Assembly (NCBI GenBank): GCA_026991065.1 | Contig: JALXCG010000398.1 | Span: forward strand, 1-6,110 | DNA: 6,110 nt | Direction of reading: 5' to 3' | Origin: Gemmatimonadota bacterium | GTDB lineage: Bacteria > GCA-2686955 | In this document: positions 1 to 5,544 of the stretch, in pieces | Layout of the letters: the number at the start of each line of letters is the position of its first letter | How positions within the stretch are numbered: the first letter of the stretch is position 1 | The notes under the pieces: generated by a model | Seen by the model: only the letters and a program-made list of their open reading frames with translations | What the model was told of the DNA's origin: nothing | The model's database searches: none | Translations under genes and position numbers: made by a program

Positions 1-1
1 C

Positions 2-397
2 AATACCATTCCCAAGGGCACGGCGGACCTCATTCTGAGCATGGAGCCGCTGGAGAGCCTGCGCTACCTGCCCTACCTGGAGGAGGGTGGTGCGGTTCTG
101 ACCGCCGATGACCCGATCACCAATATCCCCGACTATCCGCAACTTGACGAGGTGTTGCGGCAGGTCAGCGACCTACCCCACGGCAAGGTTGTGCCGGCGC
201 TCAAATTGGCGAAGAACGCGGGTTCGGCGCGGGCGACCAATGTGGTGATGGTGGGGGCGGCGTCGGCGCGTCTGCCGCTGCGGCCGGAGACGATCGAGAG
301 CAAGATCGCCGAGATGTTCCAGCGCAAGGGAGAGAAGGTGGTGAAAGCCAACATCTCCGCGTTTCGCGCCGGGCGTGAATTCGGGGCCGGGGTCTGA
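2..397 (+). CDS. iorB: Indolepyruvate ferredoxin oxidoreductase, beta subunit (3' part)
   Basis: This is the last 131 codons of a gene that begins before the window, open from its first base in frame 2 to TGA at 395-397. The product matches the gamma-type (POR_N-like/IorB) subunit of 2-oxoacid:ferredoxin oxidoreductases. Visible family landmarks are 'ADLILSMEPLESLRYLPYL', a glycine turn before a strand ('EEGGAVLT'), 'YPQLDEVL', 'NVVMVGAASARLPL' and a C-terminal helix-strand ending 'KANISAFRAGREFGAG'. IorB works with IorA to convert arylpyruvates such as indolepyruvate to aryl-acyl-CoA in the cytoplasm, reducing ferredoxin. The family is about 190-200 residues, so roughly a third is missing upstream. 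ATG at 41 is internal to the conserved domain and is not the start. The iorA gene would be expected just upstream but cannot be seen. The family is fairly certain; IorB rather than another 2-oxoacid oxidoreductase gamma subunit is likely but not proven. Confidence 0.85.
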   Translation, partial: NTIPKGTADLILSMEPLESLRYLPYLEEGGAVLTADDPITNIPDYPQLDEVLRQVSDLPHGKVVPALKLAKNAGSARATNVVMVGAASARLPLRPETIESKIAEMFQRKGEKVVKANISAFRAGREFGAGV

Positions 398-406
398 GTT
401 CAGTGG

Positions 407-441
407 AGCCCGGCACCGCGCTGCCGCGGCTGTGGGGTTTT
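407..441 (+). terminator. Possible terminator after iorB
   Basis: Nine bases at 407-415 (AGCCCGGCA) pair with 422-431 (TGCCGcGGCT, one bulged C at 427) across a 6-base loop, only 9 bases after the iorB stop. Six bases later comes a short T4 run at 438-441. The stem is GC-rich and well placed, but the T-tract is short and not adjacent, so efficiency is doubtful. A second small dyad (GTGG/CCAC, 432-445) overlaps the T run. Confidence 0.4.
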
Positions 442-562
442 CCACGATTGCTTCCATGCTCTATGGTAAGAGGGTATTCGCGTTGCCGGGGAGCACGGAA
501 ATCCCGTGTCAGTGGAACACCGCTGGTGCCGGCAATCCCTGTCCGGCCGCTCCGGGGAGTCC

Positions 563-1507
563 ATGATCGCTGAATCGCTCTCGCAGACGCGCGTGTTGGT
601 GGCGGAAGATGACACCACTTCACGGCGGATCCTCGAGACCATCCTGCACCGCTGGGGGCTGGACGTGATCAGTGTGGCCGATGGAACCCAAGCCTGGGAG
701 GTCCTGAGCGGCGCGGATGCGCCTTCGCTGGCGGTGCTCGACTGGCTGATGCCGGGCGTGGAGGGGGTGGAGATCTGCCGGCGGCTGCGCCGGTTGGTAA
801 CCGATCGGCCCCCCTATCTGATCATGCTGTCCGCGCGCGACACCAAGGCCGACCTGGTCGAGGCGCTCGATGCGGGAGCCGACGACTACATTACCAAGCC
901 TTTCGATCTGGCTGAACTGCGGGCGCGAATCGGTGTGGGCCGGCGCGTGCTGGCACTCCAGGCGAAACTCGCCTCACTCAATGCGGAGTTGAGCCACCAG
1001 GCGACGCACGACCCGCTCACCGGGATCCTGAATCGTGGCGCCATTCTGGATCTGCTCGAGCGGGAAACCGCGCGCTGTGCGCGCGAGTCCGGGGCACTGA
1101 GTGTCGCGATCTGCGATCTGGACCATTTCAAGTACGTCAACGACACTTATGGGCACCAGACCGGGGACGATGTGCTGTGTGAGTTCGTGCGCCGCGTGGA
1201 AGGGGCGGTGCGCCCCTACGATCGCCTGGGGCGCTATGGTGGCGAGGAGTTTCTGCTGCTGCTGCCGGGGTTGCCGGCGAGCCATGGGGCGCAGGCGTTG
1301 CAGCGCGTGTGCGAAGCGGTCGCGGCGGATCCCTTTGTCGGCCGGGATGGGACGGAATTCTCGGTCACAGTCAGCGTCGGCGGGGTTGCATGGGAGTCGG
1401 GAATCGCCACCGAGCGGCTTCTGGCGGCGGCGGACGAAGCGCTGTATCAAGCCAAGGACACCGGGCGCAATCGGGTGATCTACCGTTCCGGGCTGCGCGG
1501 CGCATGA
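563..1507 (+). CDS. Response regulator with GGDEF diguanylate cyclase domain (PleD/WspR-like)
   Basis: The product is 314 residues: a receiver domain (about 9-128), a short helical linker (129-147) and a GGDEF domain (148-305). In the receiver, the acidic pair E15/D16-D17, phospho-acceptor D60 ('AVLDWLMPG'), S90 and K112 ('ITKPF') are all present. The cyclase has 'HDPLTGILNR' at its start, an intact GGEEF at 226-230, and R217-P-Y-D220 at the exact spacing of the c-di-GMP inhibitory I-site. It should therefore be phosphorylation-controlled, catalytically active and product-inhibited, making c-di-GMP from two GTP in the cytoplasm. No histidine kinase is in the window. I chose ATG 563 because the receiver begins about nine residues later and a GGGGAG (554-559) lies just upstream, though closer than usual; in-frame GTG codons at 506 and 512 would only add unconserved sequence. 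The stop overlaps the next start as ATGA, which implies translational coupling. Confidence 0.93.
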   Translation: MIAESLSQTRVLVAEDDTTSRRILETILHRWGLDVISVADGTQAWEVLSGADAPSLAVLDWLMPGVEGVEICRRLRRLVTDRPPYLIMLSARDTKADLVEALDAGADDYITKPFDLAELRARIGVGRRVLALQAKLASLNAELSHQATHDPLTGILNRGAILDLLERETARCARESGALSVAICDLDHFKYVNDTYGHQTGDDVLCEFVRRVEGAVRPYDRLGRYGGEEFLLLLPGLPASHGAQALQRVCEAVAADPFVGRDGTEFSVTVSVGGVAWESGIATERLLAAADEALYQAKDTGRNRVIYRSGLRGA

Positions 1508-2817
1508 GGCGAGGGGGGAACAGAAGCGACTGGCTGGTGGCCGCGACCTGCCTGGTGTGCCTGAGTGGCGGCTGTGGTCGTGTCGAGCCGGAGTCGCCGA
1601 ATGTTGTCGTGATTGTGATTGATACCCTGCGCGCGGATCACCTGGGGTTCCTGGGCTATCAGCGGGAAACCGCGCCGTTTCTGTCGGATCTGGCCGCCAC
1701 CGGCGCGGTTTTCGAGAATGCGTTTTCCGCTTCCACCTGGACCGCGCCGGCTACCGCAACGCTACTGACGGGCTACTATCCCACTGAGCACGGCGTGGTG
1801 GAAAACTTCTTCGCTCACCGGGAGCGCGCCAAGCAGATCGAGATGACCGGCGGCGCCTTGCTGCCGCTGAATCGGCTGCCGCGCTCACTGCCGATGCTTG
1901 CCGAGCGCATGCGCGATGCCGGTTACGTCACTTATGGGGTGGCGAGCAACATCAACATCGGGCGGGAGATCGGTTTTGATCGGGGGTTTGATCATTTTGA
2001 TGCTCAGGTCGACCAGGATGCTTCGGTCCTGGCGTCCCGAGTTGCTCAGTGGAGCGATGAGTTGCTGCATGGGGATCAGCCCTACTTTCTCTACCTGCAT
2101 TTCAACGATGTTCACTCTCCCTACCATGCCCGGGCGCCCTGGTATATCAACTCGCCGGTTTTTCGCGAGCAACAGATTTCCGCCTACGATAGCGAGATCA
2201 GCTACCTGGATATGGAGCTTCGCCGGATCAGCAAGCTGCTGCAGTGGGACGATCATACCGTGATAGTTGTCGCCTCGGATCATGGCGAGGAGTTTGGCGA
2301 GCACGGCCGCACGGGACACAATTTCAGCCTGCATGACGAACTGATGCACACGCTGCTCCTGCTCCACGGACCGGGAGTGCGGCCGGGTCGCGTGGCCGCC
2401 AACGTGAGCACCATCGACCTGGTGCCGACGATTCTCGATCTGGCCGGGATCGCGGCCGACCCGGCGCTGAAGGGGCATTCACTGGCTGCGGTGGCCACGG
2501 ATGAGGCGTGGGACGGAGACGTCGCGTTCGCGCACCGCCTGGAGCGGGATCAGCGGGGCGATCGTCATCTGTGGGCGGTCGTGGATGGGCCGTGGAAAGC
2601 GATCTCCGGCGGCGGGAAGCTGGAACTCTACAATCTGCGGGAGACTCGGGCCGAACAGGAGGATCTGGCTGCCGCGCATCCGGCTGTCGCCGATACGCTG
2701 GCACGCCGTCTGGAGGAGTTCCAGCGCGGTGCGTTCTCGATCGAGAATGAGCGGATCGAGGTACCTTTGGATCGGGAGGCGCTGGAGCGCCTGCGGAGTC
2801 TTGGCTACGTGGACTGA
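1504..2817 (+). CDS. Sulfatase-family (alkaline phosphatase superfamily) hydrolase, putative lipoprotein, Thr at nucleophile position
   Basis: The product is 437 residues. The N-terminus has basic residues (R2, R3, R7), a hydrophobic stretch (10-20) and 'LSGGC' ending at C24, a slightly irregular lipobox (Ser rather than Leu at -3), so export is likely and lipidation probable. The fold begins at N33 with 'VVVIVIDTLRADHLG' (metal ligand D40). The nucleophile region is 'WTAPATATLLTG' with T80 where sulfatases carry Cys or Ser, and T84 in place of the Arg of C/S-x-P-x-R. 'HFNDVHSPY' (199-207) and D259-H260 in 'SDHGEEFGEHG' supply further metal or active-site residues. 'HGRTGH' and the C-terminal 'LRSLGYVD' are typical of a bacterial sulfatase subgroup. 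Lacking the formylglycine motif, it may be a phospho-transferase or phosphodiesterase using Thr, as in LtaS and phosphoethanolamine transferases, or an atypical sulfatase. The start at 1504 is set by the ATGA overlap; no strong ribosome binding site precedes it. The substrate is unknown. Confidence 0.88.
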   Translation: MRRGGNRSDWLVAATCLVCLSGGCGRVEPESPNVVVIVIDTLRADHLGFLGYQRETAPFLSDLAATGAVFENAFSASTWTAPATATLLTGYYPTEHGVVENFFAHRERAKQIEMTGGALLPLNRLPRSLPMLAERMRDAGYVTYGVASNINIGREIGFDRGFDHFDAQVDQDASVLASRVAQWSDELLHGDQPYFLYLHFNDVHSPYHARAPWYINSPVFREQQISAYDSEISYLDMELRRISKLLQWDDHTVIVVASDHGEEFGEHGRTGHNFSLHDELMHTLLLLHGPGVRPGRVAANVSTIDLVPTILDLAGIAADPALKGHSLAAVATDEAWDGDVAFAHRLERDQRGDRHLWAVVDGPWKAISGGGKLELYNLRETRAEQEDLAAAHPAVADTLARRLEEFQRGAFSIENERIEVPLDREALERLRSLGYVD

Positions 2818-2831
2818 GTTTGCTCCTCAGT
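2813..2831. other. Small perfect dyad over the sulfatase stop codon
   Basis: ACTGAG at 2813-2818 is the exact reverse complement of CTCAGT at 2826-2831, with a 7-base loop. The left arm contains the stop codon of the sulfatase-like gene. No T-tract follows, so it is a weak terminator candidate at best; it could stabilise the 3' end of the message or be chance. Confidence 0.3.
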
Positions 2832-3164
2832 GTCGCCCGCACTCCCTCCTTGAAGGAATCCTTGAAGGAATTTCCAGAGCCCGTTGAAATATCTAGCAAG
2901 TTCAGTGGATTTGCCGTAGTCTCCGAAATGAATCTTGCTCTTTTGAATCGCAGGACCCATTCTGCGGCCGCTGCCTGGAGTTTTCGCGGGGGTTTCAGGC
3001 CTGGGACGGCGCTCTTGCAGGAACGACCTACGCGTTACCGGCGATTCGCCAATTGCCTGGCGCGGGCTGGGGTCCGGCGACCATAGTTCACTTCAGTCGG
3101 CCTCTCCTTTGGATCTGGTGGCGATCGCAGAGGTGGAATCCGCTGAACAACCGGAATCTGGTCC
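2818..3164. other. 347-base spacer without a recognisable gene
   Basis: The stretch lies between the sulfatase-like gene and the PKD lipoprotein gene. It holds the right arm of the stop-codon dyad, a tandem 12-bp repeat (2847-2870), a 5-bp CGCCA/TGGCG dyad (3047-3062) and a GCGATCGC octamer (3121-3128). The first half is visibly more AT-rich than the flanking genes. A short open frame (2820-3086) has a low-complexity Arg/Ala/Ser-rich translation with no domain or ribosome binding site, so I do not call it. I see no convincing -35/-10 pair, although the promoter of the downstream lipoprotein gene should lie here because an in-frame stop at 3144-3146 precedes its start. Confidence 0.6.
2847..2870. 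repeat. Tandem 12-bp repeat, two perfect copies
   Basis: TCCTTGAAGGAA occurs at 2847-2858 and again at 2859-2870 with no gap and no mismatch. Each copy contains a near-palindrome (TCCTT-G-AAGGA), and the pair can also fold on itself. It begins 29 bases after the sulfatase stop. Possible roles are a tandem operator for a dimeric regulator or an RNA stem; nothing here identifies the binding protein. Confidence 0.7.
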
Positions 3165-4223
3165 ATGTCGCGAGTGTGGATCTGCGCCTCAATGGTGCTT
3201 GCTACAATGATGGTTTCCGGGTGCGGTGATATCCAACCGGCACCCAGTGCTCCCGTGCCGAACCGTGCCCCTTCGGTCAGCTTGATCGGCCCGCAGTTTG
3301 TGGTGGAAGGCGATTCCATTCGAGTGGAGGCGATCGCCTCCGATCCGGATGAGGATCTCCTGAGCTTCGAGTGGAGTTCCTCGGAACCGACCGATCTGAT
3401 TCGCGATCGTTTTGATCGCAAGACTACAATTCTGATCGGTTTCCCGGGAGTCCACAACTTGCGCGTGACGGTGAGCGATGGTGAAGCGCTGGCAGAGGAT
3501 GTTCTGTCGACCACGGTGTCACCGTCGCCGTTGCCGCCGGCGGCGGAGTTCGACCCCACCCGACTCGTGGTCTACGCAGCGTCGGCGGTCAACCAGATCA
3601 GTCTCAATCAACCCTGGGTCACCGGGCTCCCGGAGCCCGGCATGGCCGCTCCCGCGCCGCTTTCGATCCCCGGGATCCGCATCGCCAACGATCGCTGGGA
3701 TTTCGATCTCACTGCGATCGCTGATCATCCCCGTTTCCAGGCGCATCTGCGCCGGTTTGATCCGGCATTTCCCGATTCTGCGTCTTGGGCGATTGTCGAC
3801 AGCGCGGTCGTGTTGCCTGATGACGCGGTTTTTGGTCTGGCCACTTTCCCCGATGGAGAATACTGCCAGTGGAATCCGGGGCCGGAGGCGCCGCCCGCTT
3901 GCGCCGACACGACGTTTCAAATGGCGGTGCGCCTGGCGGAACCGAATCGCACGCTGATCTGGGTCCCGGGGGTGCAGGACGGCACCGAGTTCATGCTCTA
4001 CTGCTATGGTGAATCGAGCGGGGAAGAGTTGCCCTGGACGCCGATGGTCGCTGTCGCGCAGTCCGAGCTGGTGCGGTGGCGTCATCCGGGGCTTCTGGAT
4101 GAGCGTTACCTCTACTGGAACGTGCAGCGCCTGGACAATGGCGACATGGGCTGTGCGCTGGCCGGCGCGCCCGGAGTTGCCTGCGACAGTTCCGATATCT
4201 GCTCGTTCAAACGCTATTTTTGA
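3165..4223 (+). CDS. Outer-membrane/periplasmic lipoprotein with PKD/cadherin-like domain and unknown Cys-containing C-terminal domain
   Basis: The product is 352 residues. Residues 1-19 are a signal peptide ending in a good lipobox, 'VSGC', with lipidated C20. A Pro-rich spacer (24-36) leads into a single Ig-fold domain (about 35-118). That domain carries 'ASDPDEDLLSFEWSS' and closes with 'LRVTVSDGEALAED', the pattern of PKD or cadherin-like extracellular domains; D60, D62 and D64 could bind calcium. After a second Pro-rich linker (119-127), residues 128-352 form a domain I do not recognise. It has many Trp and six cysteines (C234, C246, C280, C330, C340, C346), enough for three disulfides in an oxidising compartment. 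ATG 3165 is the only usable start, since an in-frame stop lies at 3144-3146; only a weak GGAA precedes it. The next gene follows 68 bases later without a visible terminator, so they are probably co-transcribed. Lipoprotein status is well supported, the function is unknown. Confidence 0.85.
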   Translation: MSRVWICASMVLATMMVSGCGDIQPAPSAPVPNRAPSVSLIGPQFVVEGDSIRVEAIASDPDEDLLSFEWSSSEPTDLIRDRFDRKTTILIGFPGVHNLRVTVSDGEALAEDVLSTTVSPSPLPPAAEFDPTRLVVYAASAVNQISLNQPWVTGLPEPGMAAPAPLSIPGIRIANDRWDFDLTAIADHPRFQAHLRRFDPAFPDSASWAIVDSAVVLPDDAVFGLATFPDGEYCQWNPGPEAPPACADTTFQMAVRLAEPNRTLIWVPGVQDGTEFMLYCYGESSGEELPWTPMVAVAQSELVRWRHPGLLDERYLYWNVQRLDNGDMGCALAGAPGVACDSSDICSFKRYF

Positions 4224-4280
4224 TGCGGCTGTCCTTGCCGATGCGTGCTCTACTCCCATCGCCTCTGCTGCCCCCAGTGC

Positions 4281-4284
4281 GGAG
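4281..4284 (+). promoter_or_regulatory. Ribosome binding site deciding the start of the OmpA-like gene
   Basis: GGAG lies 7 bases before ATG 4292, within GCGGAGAT. A very similar GGCGGAGAT precedes the protease gene. It favours 4292 over the in-frame ATG at 4223, which overlaps the preceding stop codon but would put 23 Pro/Leu/Arg-rich residues ahead of the signal peptide. Confidence 0.7.
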
Positions 4285-4291
4285 ATTTGAC

Positions 4292-5317
4292 ATGTCTTGC
4301 CGACTTCTGCTCGCGGCGCTGTTGACGATTTCGTCCGCCACCTTCGCCGCTACGACCCAAGCTATCGTTTCCCCCAACAAACCGACTTTGGCCCTGCAGG
4401 TCGATTACGGCGCGGGGGAATACGAGATGGATGCCTCTTCCGCCGCGTCGGTTCAGGCTCTGGCGGATCAACTGGCCGCGCGCGTTGCCGCGGGTGATGC
4501 GATCGGGATGACTCTCCAGGCCGCCGCCGACAACCTGCCCTATTCGGGTGGCAACGGGAACCTGGCGGCGCTGCGTTTGGGAGGTGTCGCGACCGTTTTC
4601 GAGGCGGCTTTGCGCGCTCATCTTGGCCAGGGGAACGGGCTCGCGGCCGAGATTGATACTTCGCCCTGGCTGTGTCAGCAGATTCTGACCGGCCAGCCGG
4701 AGGGGCAGCGCTTTGTCCGCGTCTGGGTCTACGAGGGGGGCTTTCAGACCGTGCAGGTGGCAACGCCAGAGCTTCCCGACAGCCTGGTGACCGAGAGAGA
4801 ACTGGAGGAGCGTCTTTCGGTCTTCTCCGGTTTCCGCGAGTTGTTGGATCAGGCGCTGCGCAGTGATGACAACGTGGCGTTGCGGTTCAGCGCCGGTGTT
4901 CTCTACGACGACATGGTCGATGCGGCGGGGCCGGAGTTCGGCGCTCGCCTGCTCTTCTTCTTGGATGGCGAGGAGCCTTACTACATCTCTGCCGGTGGGT
5001 CGGTTGCCGCACTGGACGGCGATGCCTGCTGGCGCTTCGGTGGGGCACTGGGCTGGGACCCGGGGCGCTATGACTTGGCGCTTGAGTATCGGCGAACGCT
5101 CTATGCGCCGGCGCAGTACCGCAATGACGCGGGTGGTATCACCCAAAACTATCGGGCTCACGCGCACACGATCGGGCTGCGTGGCGAATGGCGTTTCGGC
5201 AGCCATTTCGCGCTTTTGGGCGAGCTTTATCGCGGCTCGGGCTATCGCCTCGAAGGCCCCAGTGTCGAGAGCTACCACAACACCGGTGCCGCCGCCGGGT
5301 TGGGGCTGGCCTTCTAA
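4292..5317 (+). CDS. Outer-membrane protein with N-terminal OmpA-like domain and C-terminal 8-strand beta-barrel (inverted OmpA order)
   Basis: The product is 341 residues. Residues 1-19 form a Sec signal peptide (R4, Leu/Ala core, cleavage near A19). Residues 33-147 follow the OmpA C-terminal domain pattern: strand, 'SVQALADQLAARV' helix, then A-A-D80, N88-G-N-L-A-A-L-R95 and a final strand 'QRFVRVWVY'. D80 and R95 are 15 residues apart, matching the diaminopimelate-binding Asp and Arg of OmpA, and N88 sits at the usual R-7. The rest of the signature is degraded, so peptidoglycan binding is plausible but unproven. After a helical linker (about 165-193), residues 197-341 contain eight alternating amphipathic segments, near 197-206, 215-224, 230-240, 246-255, 260-270, 291-301, 306-317 and 331-341. 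The chain ends in Phe ('GLGLAF'), as expected for a BAM-assembled barrel. The gene follows the PKD lipoprotein gene and is succeeded by a terminator-like hairpin. Barrel assignment rests on pattern only; a periplasmic beta-rich protein is the alternative. Confidence 0.75.
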   Translation: MSCRLLLAALLTISSATFAATTQAIVSPNKPTLALQVDYGAGEYEMDASSAASVQALADQLAARVAAGDAIGMTLQAAADNLPYSGGNGNLAALRLGGVATVFEAALRAHLGQGNGLAAEIDTSPWLCQQILTGQPEGQRFVRVWVYEGGFQTVQVATPELPDSLVTERELEERLSVFSGFRELLDQALRSDDNVALRFSAGVLYDDMVDAAGPEFGARLLFFLDGEEPYYISAGGSVAALDGDACWRFGGALGWDPGRYDLALEYRRTLYAPAQYRNDAGGITQNYRAHAHTIGLRGEWRFGSHFALLGELYRGSGYRLEGPSVESYHNTGAAAGLGLAF

Positions 5318-5336
5318 AAGCTCTTGCATCACCCGG

Positions 5337-5390
5337 TTCAGCCGCCGGCGTGCCCTGACCGTGGCCGGCGCTGAATTTGCCCATTTTTTT
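5337..5390 (+). terminator. Probable rho-independent terminator after the OmpA-like gene
   Basis: TTCAGCcGCCGG (5337-5348, one bulged C) pairs with CCGGCGCTGAA (5365-5375), giving an 11-bp stem with a 16-base loop. It starts 19 bases after the stop codon. A T7 run follows at 5384-5390, but 8 bases separate it from the stem, more than in a textbook terminator. It probably ends the lipoprotein/OmpA-like transcript. Confidence 0.55.
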
Positions 5391-5428
5391 GGACGACCCC
5401 TTTCATTGAGCCCCTTGGCGGGTGCAAT

Positions 5429-5470
5429 GGGAGTGCGTCGTCCTCTCTTTTTCTCTTTGTGCGCACTCCC
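5429..5470. repeat. Perfect 9-bp inverted repeat upstream of the protease gene
   Basis: GGGAGTGCG at 5429-5437 is the exact reverse complement of CGCACTCCC at 5462-5470. The 24-base loop is strongly pyrimidine-rich on the + strand (5438-5461). It ends 74 bases before the protease start codon and lies after the preceding terminator. It could be a leader RNA stem-loop, a two-site operator, or a second terminator-like element, although the T/C run is in the loop and not after the stem. Confidence 0.55.
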
Positions 5471-5535
5471 CGGACAGCGGCCGGTGATGACCGCGGCGGT
5501 GTGCGCGCACCTGCCACGGAATTCGGCCCTACGGC

Positions 5536-5539
5536 GGAG
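5536..5539 (+). promoter_or_regulatory. Ribosome binding site of the subtilase gene
   Basis: GGAG lies 5 bases before ATG 5545, within GGCGGAGAT. It decides the start of the protease gene, whose reading frame is closed upstream by TGA at 5488-5490. Confidence 0.7.
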
Positions 5540-5544
5540 ATCCG

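Noticed and set aside
398-562. c-di-GMP riboswitch upstream of the cyclase gene
   Set aside because: I see only short hairpins here (407-431, 432-445, 494-508) and none of the conserved GEMM core sequence.
2820-3086. Small open frame of 88 codons in the spacer
   Set aside because: There is no ribosome binding site, domain or coding-like composition, and part of it is just the tandem repeat translated.
3121-3721. Cyanobacterial origin suggested by the GCGATCGC octamers
   Set aside because: Three octamers are not enough, and the sulfatase C-terminal motif and overall gene content point elsewhere.
4223-4291. ATG 4223 (overlapping the lipoprotein stop codon) as start of the OmpA-like gene
   Set aside because: It would bury a good signal peptide behind 23 Pro/Leu/Arg-rich residues. 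ATG 4292 has a well-spaced GGAG; a minor coupled start cannot be excluded.
4250-5332. Long minus-strand open frame (360 codons) opposite the OmpA-like gene
   Set aside because: It mirrors the GC-rich codon pattern of the + strand gene, its translation is Arg/Gln/Gly-rich with no signal peptide or domain, and the + strand frame has a signal peptide, ribosome binding site and barrel pattern.
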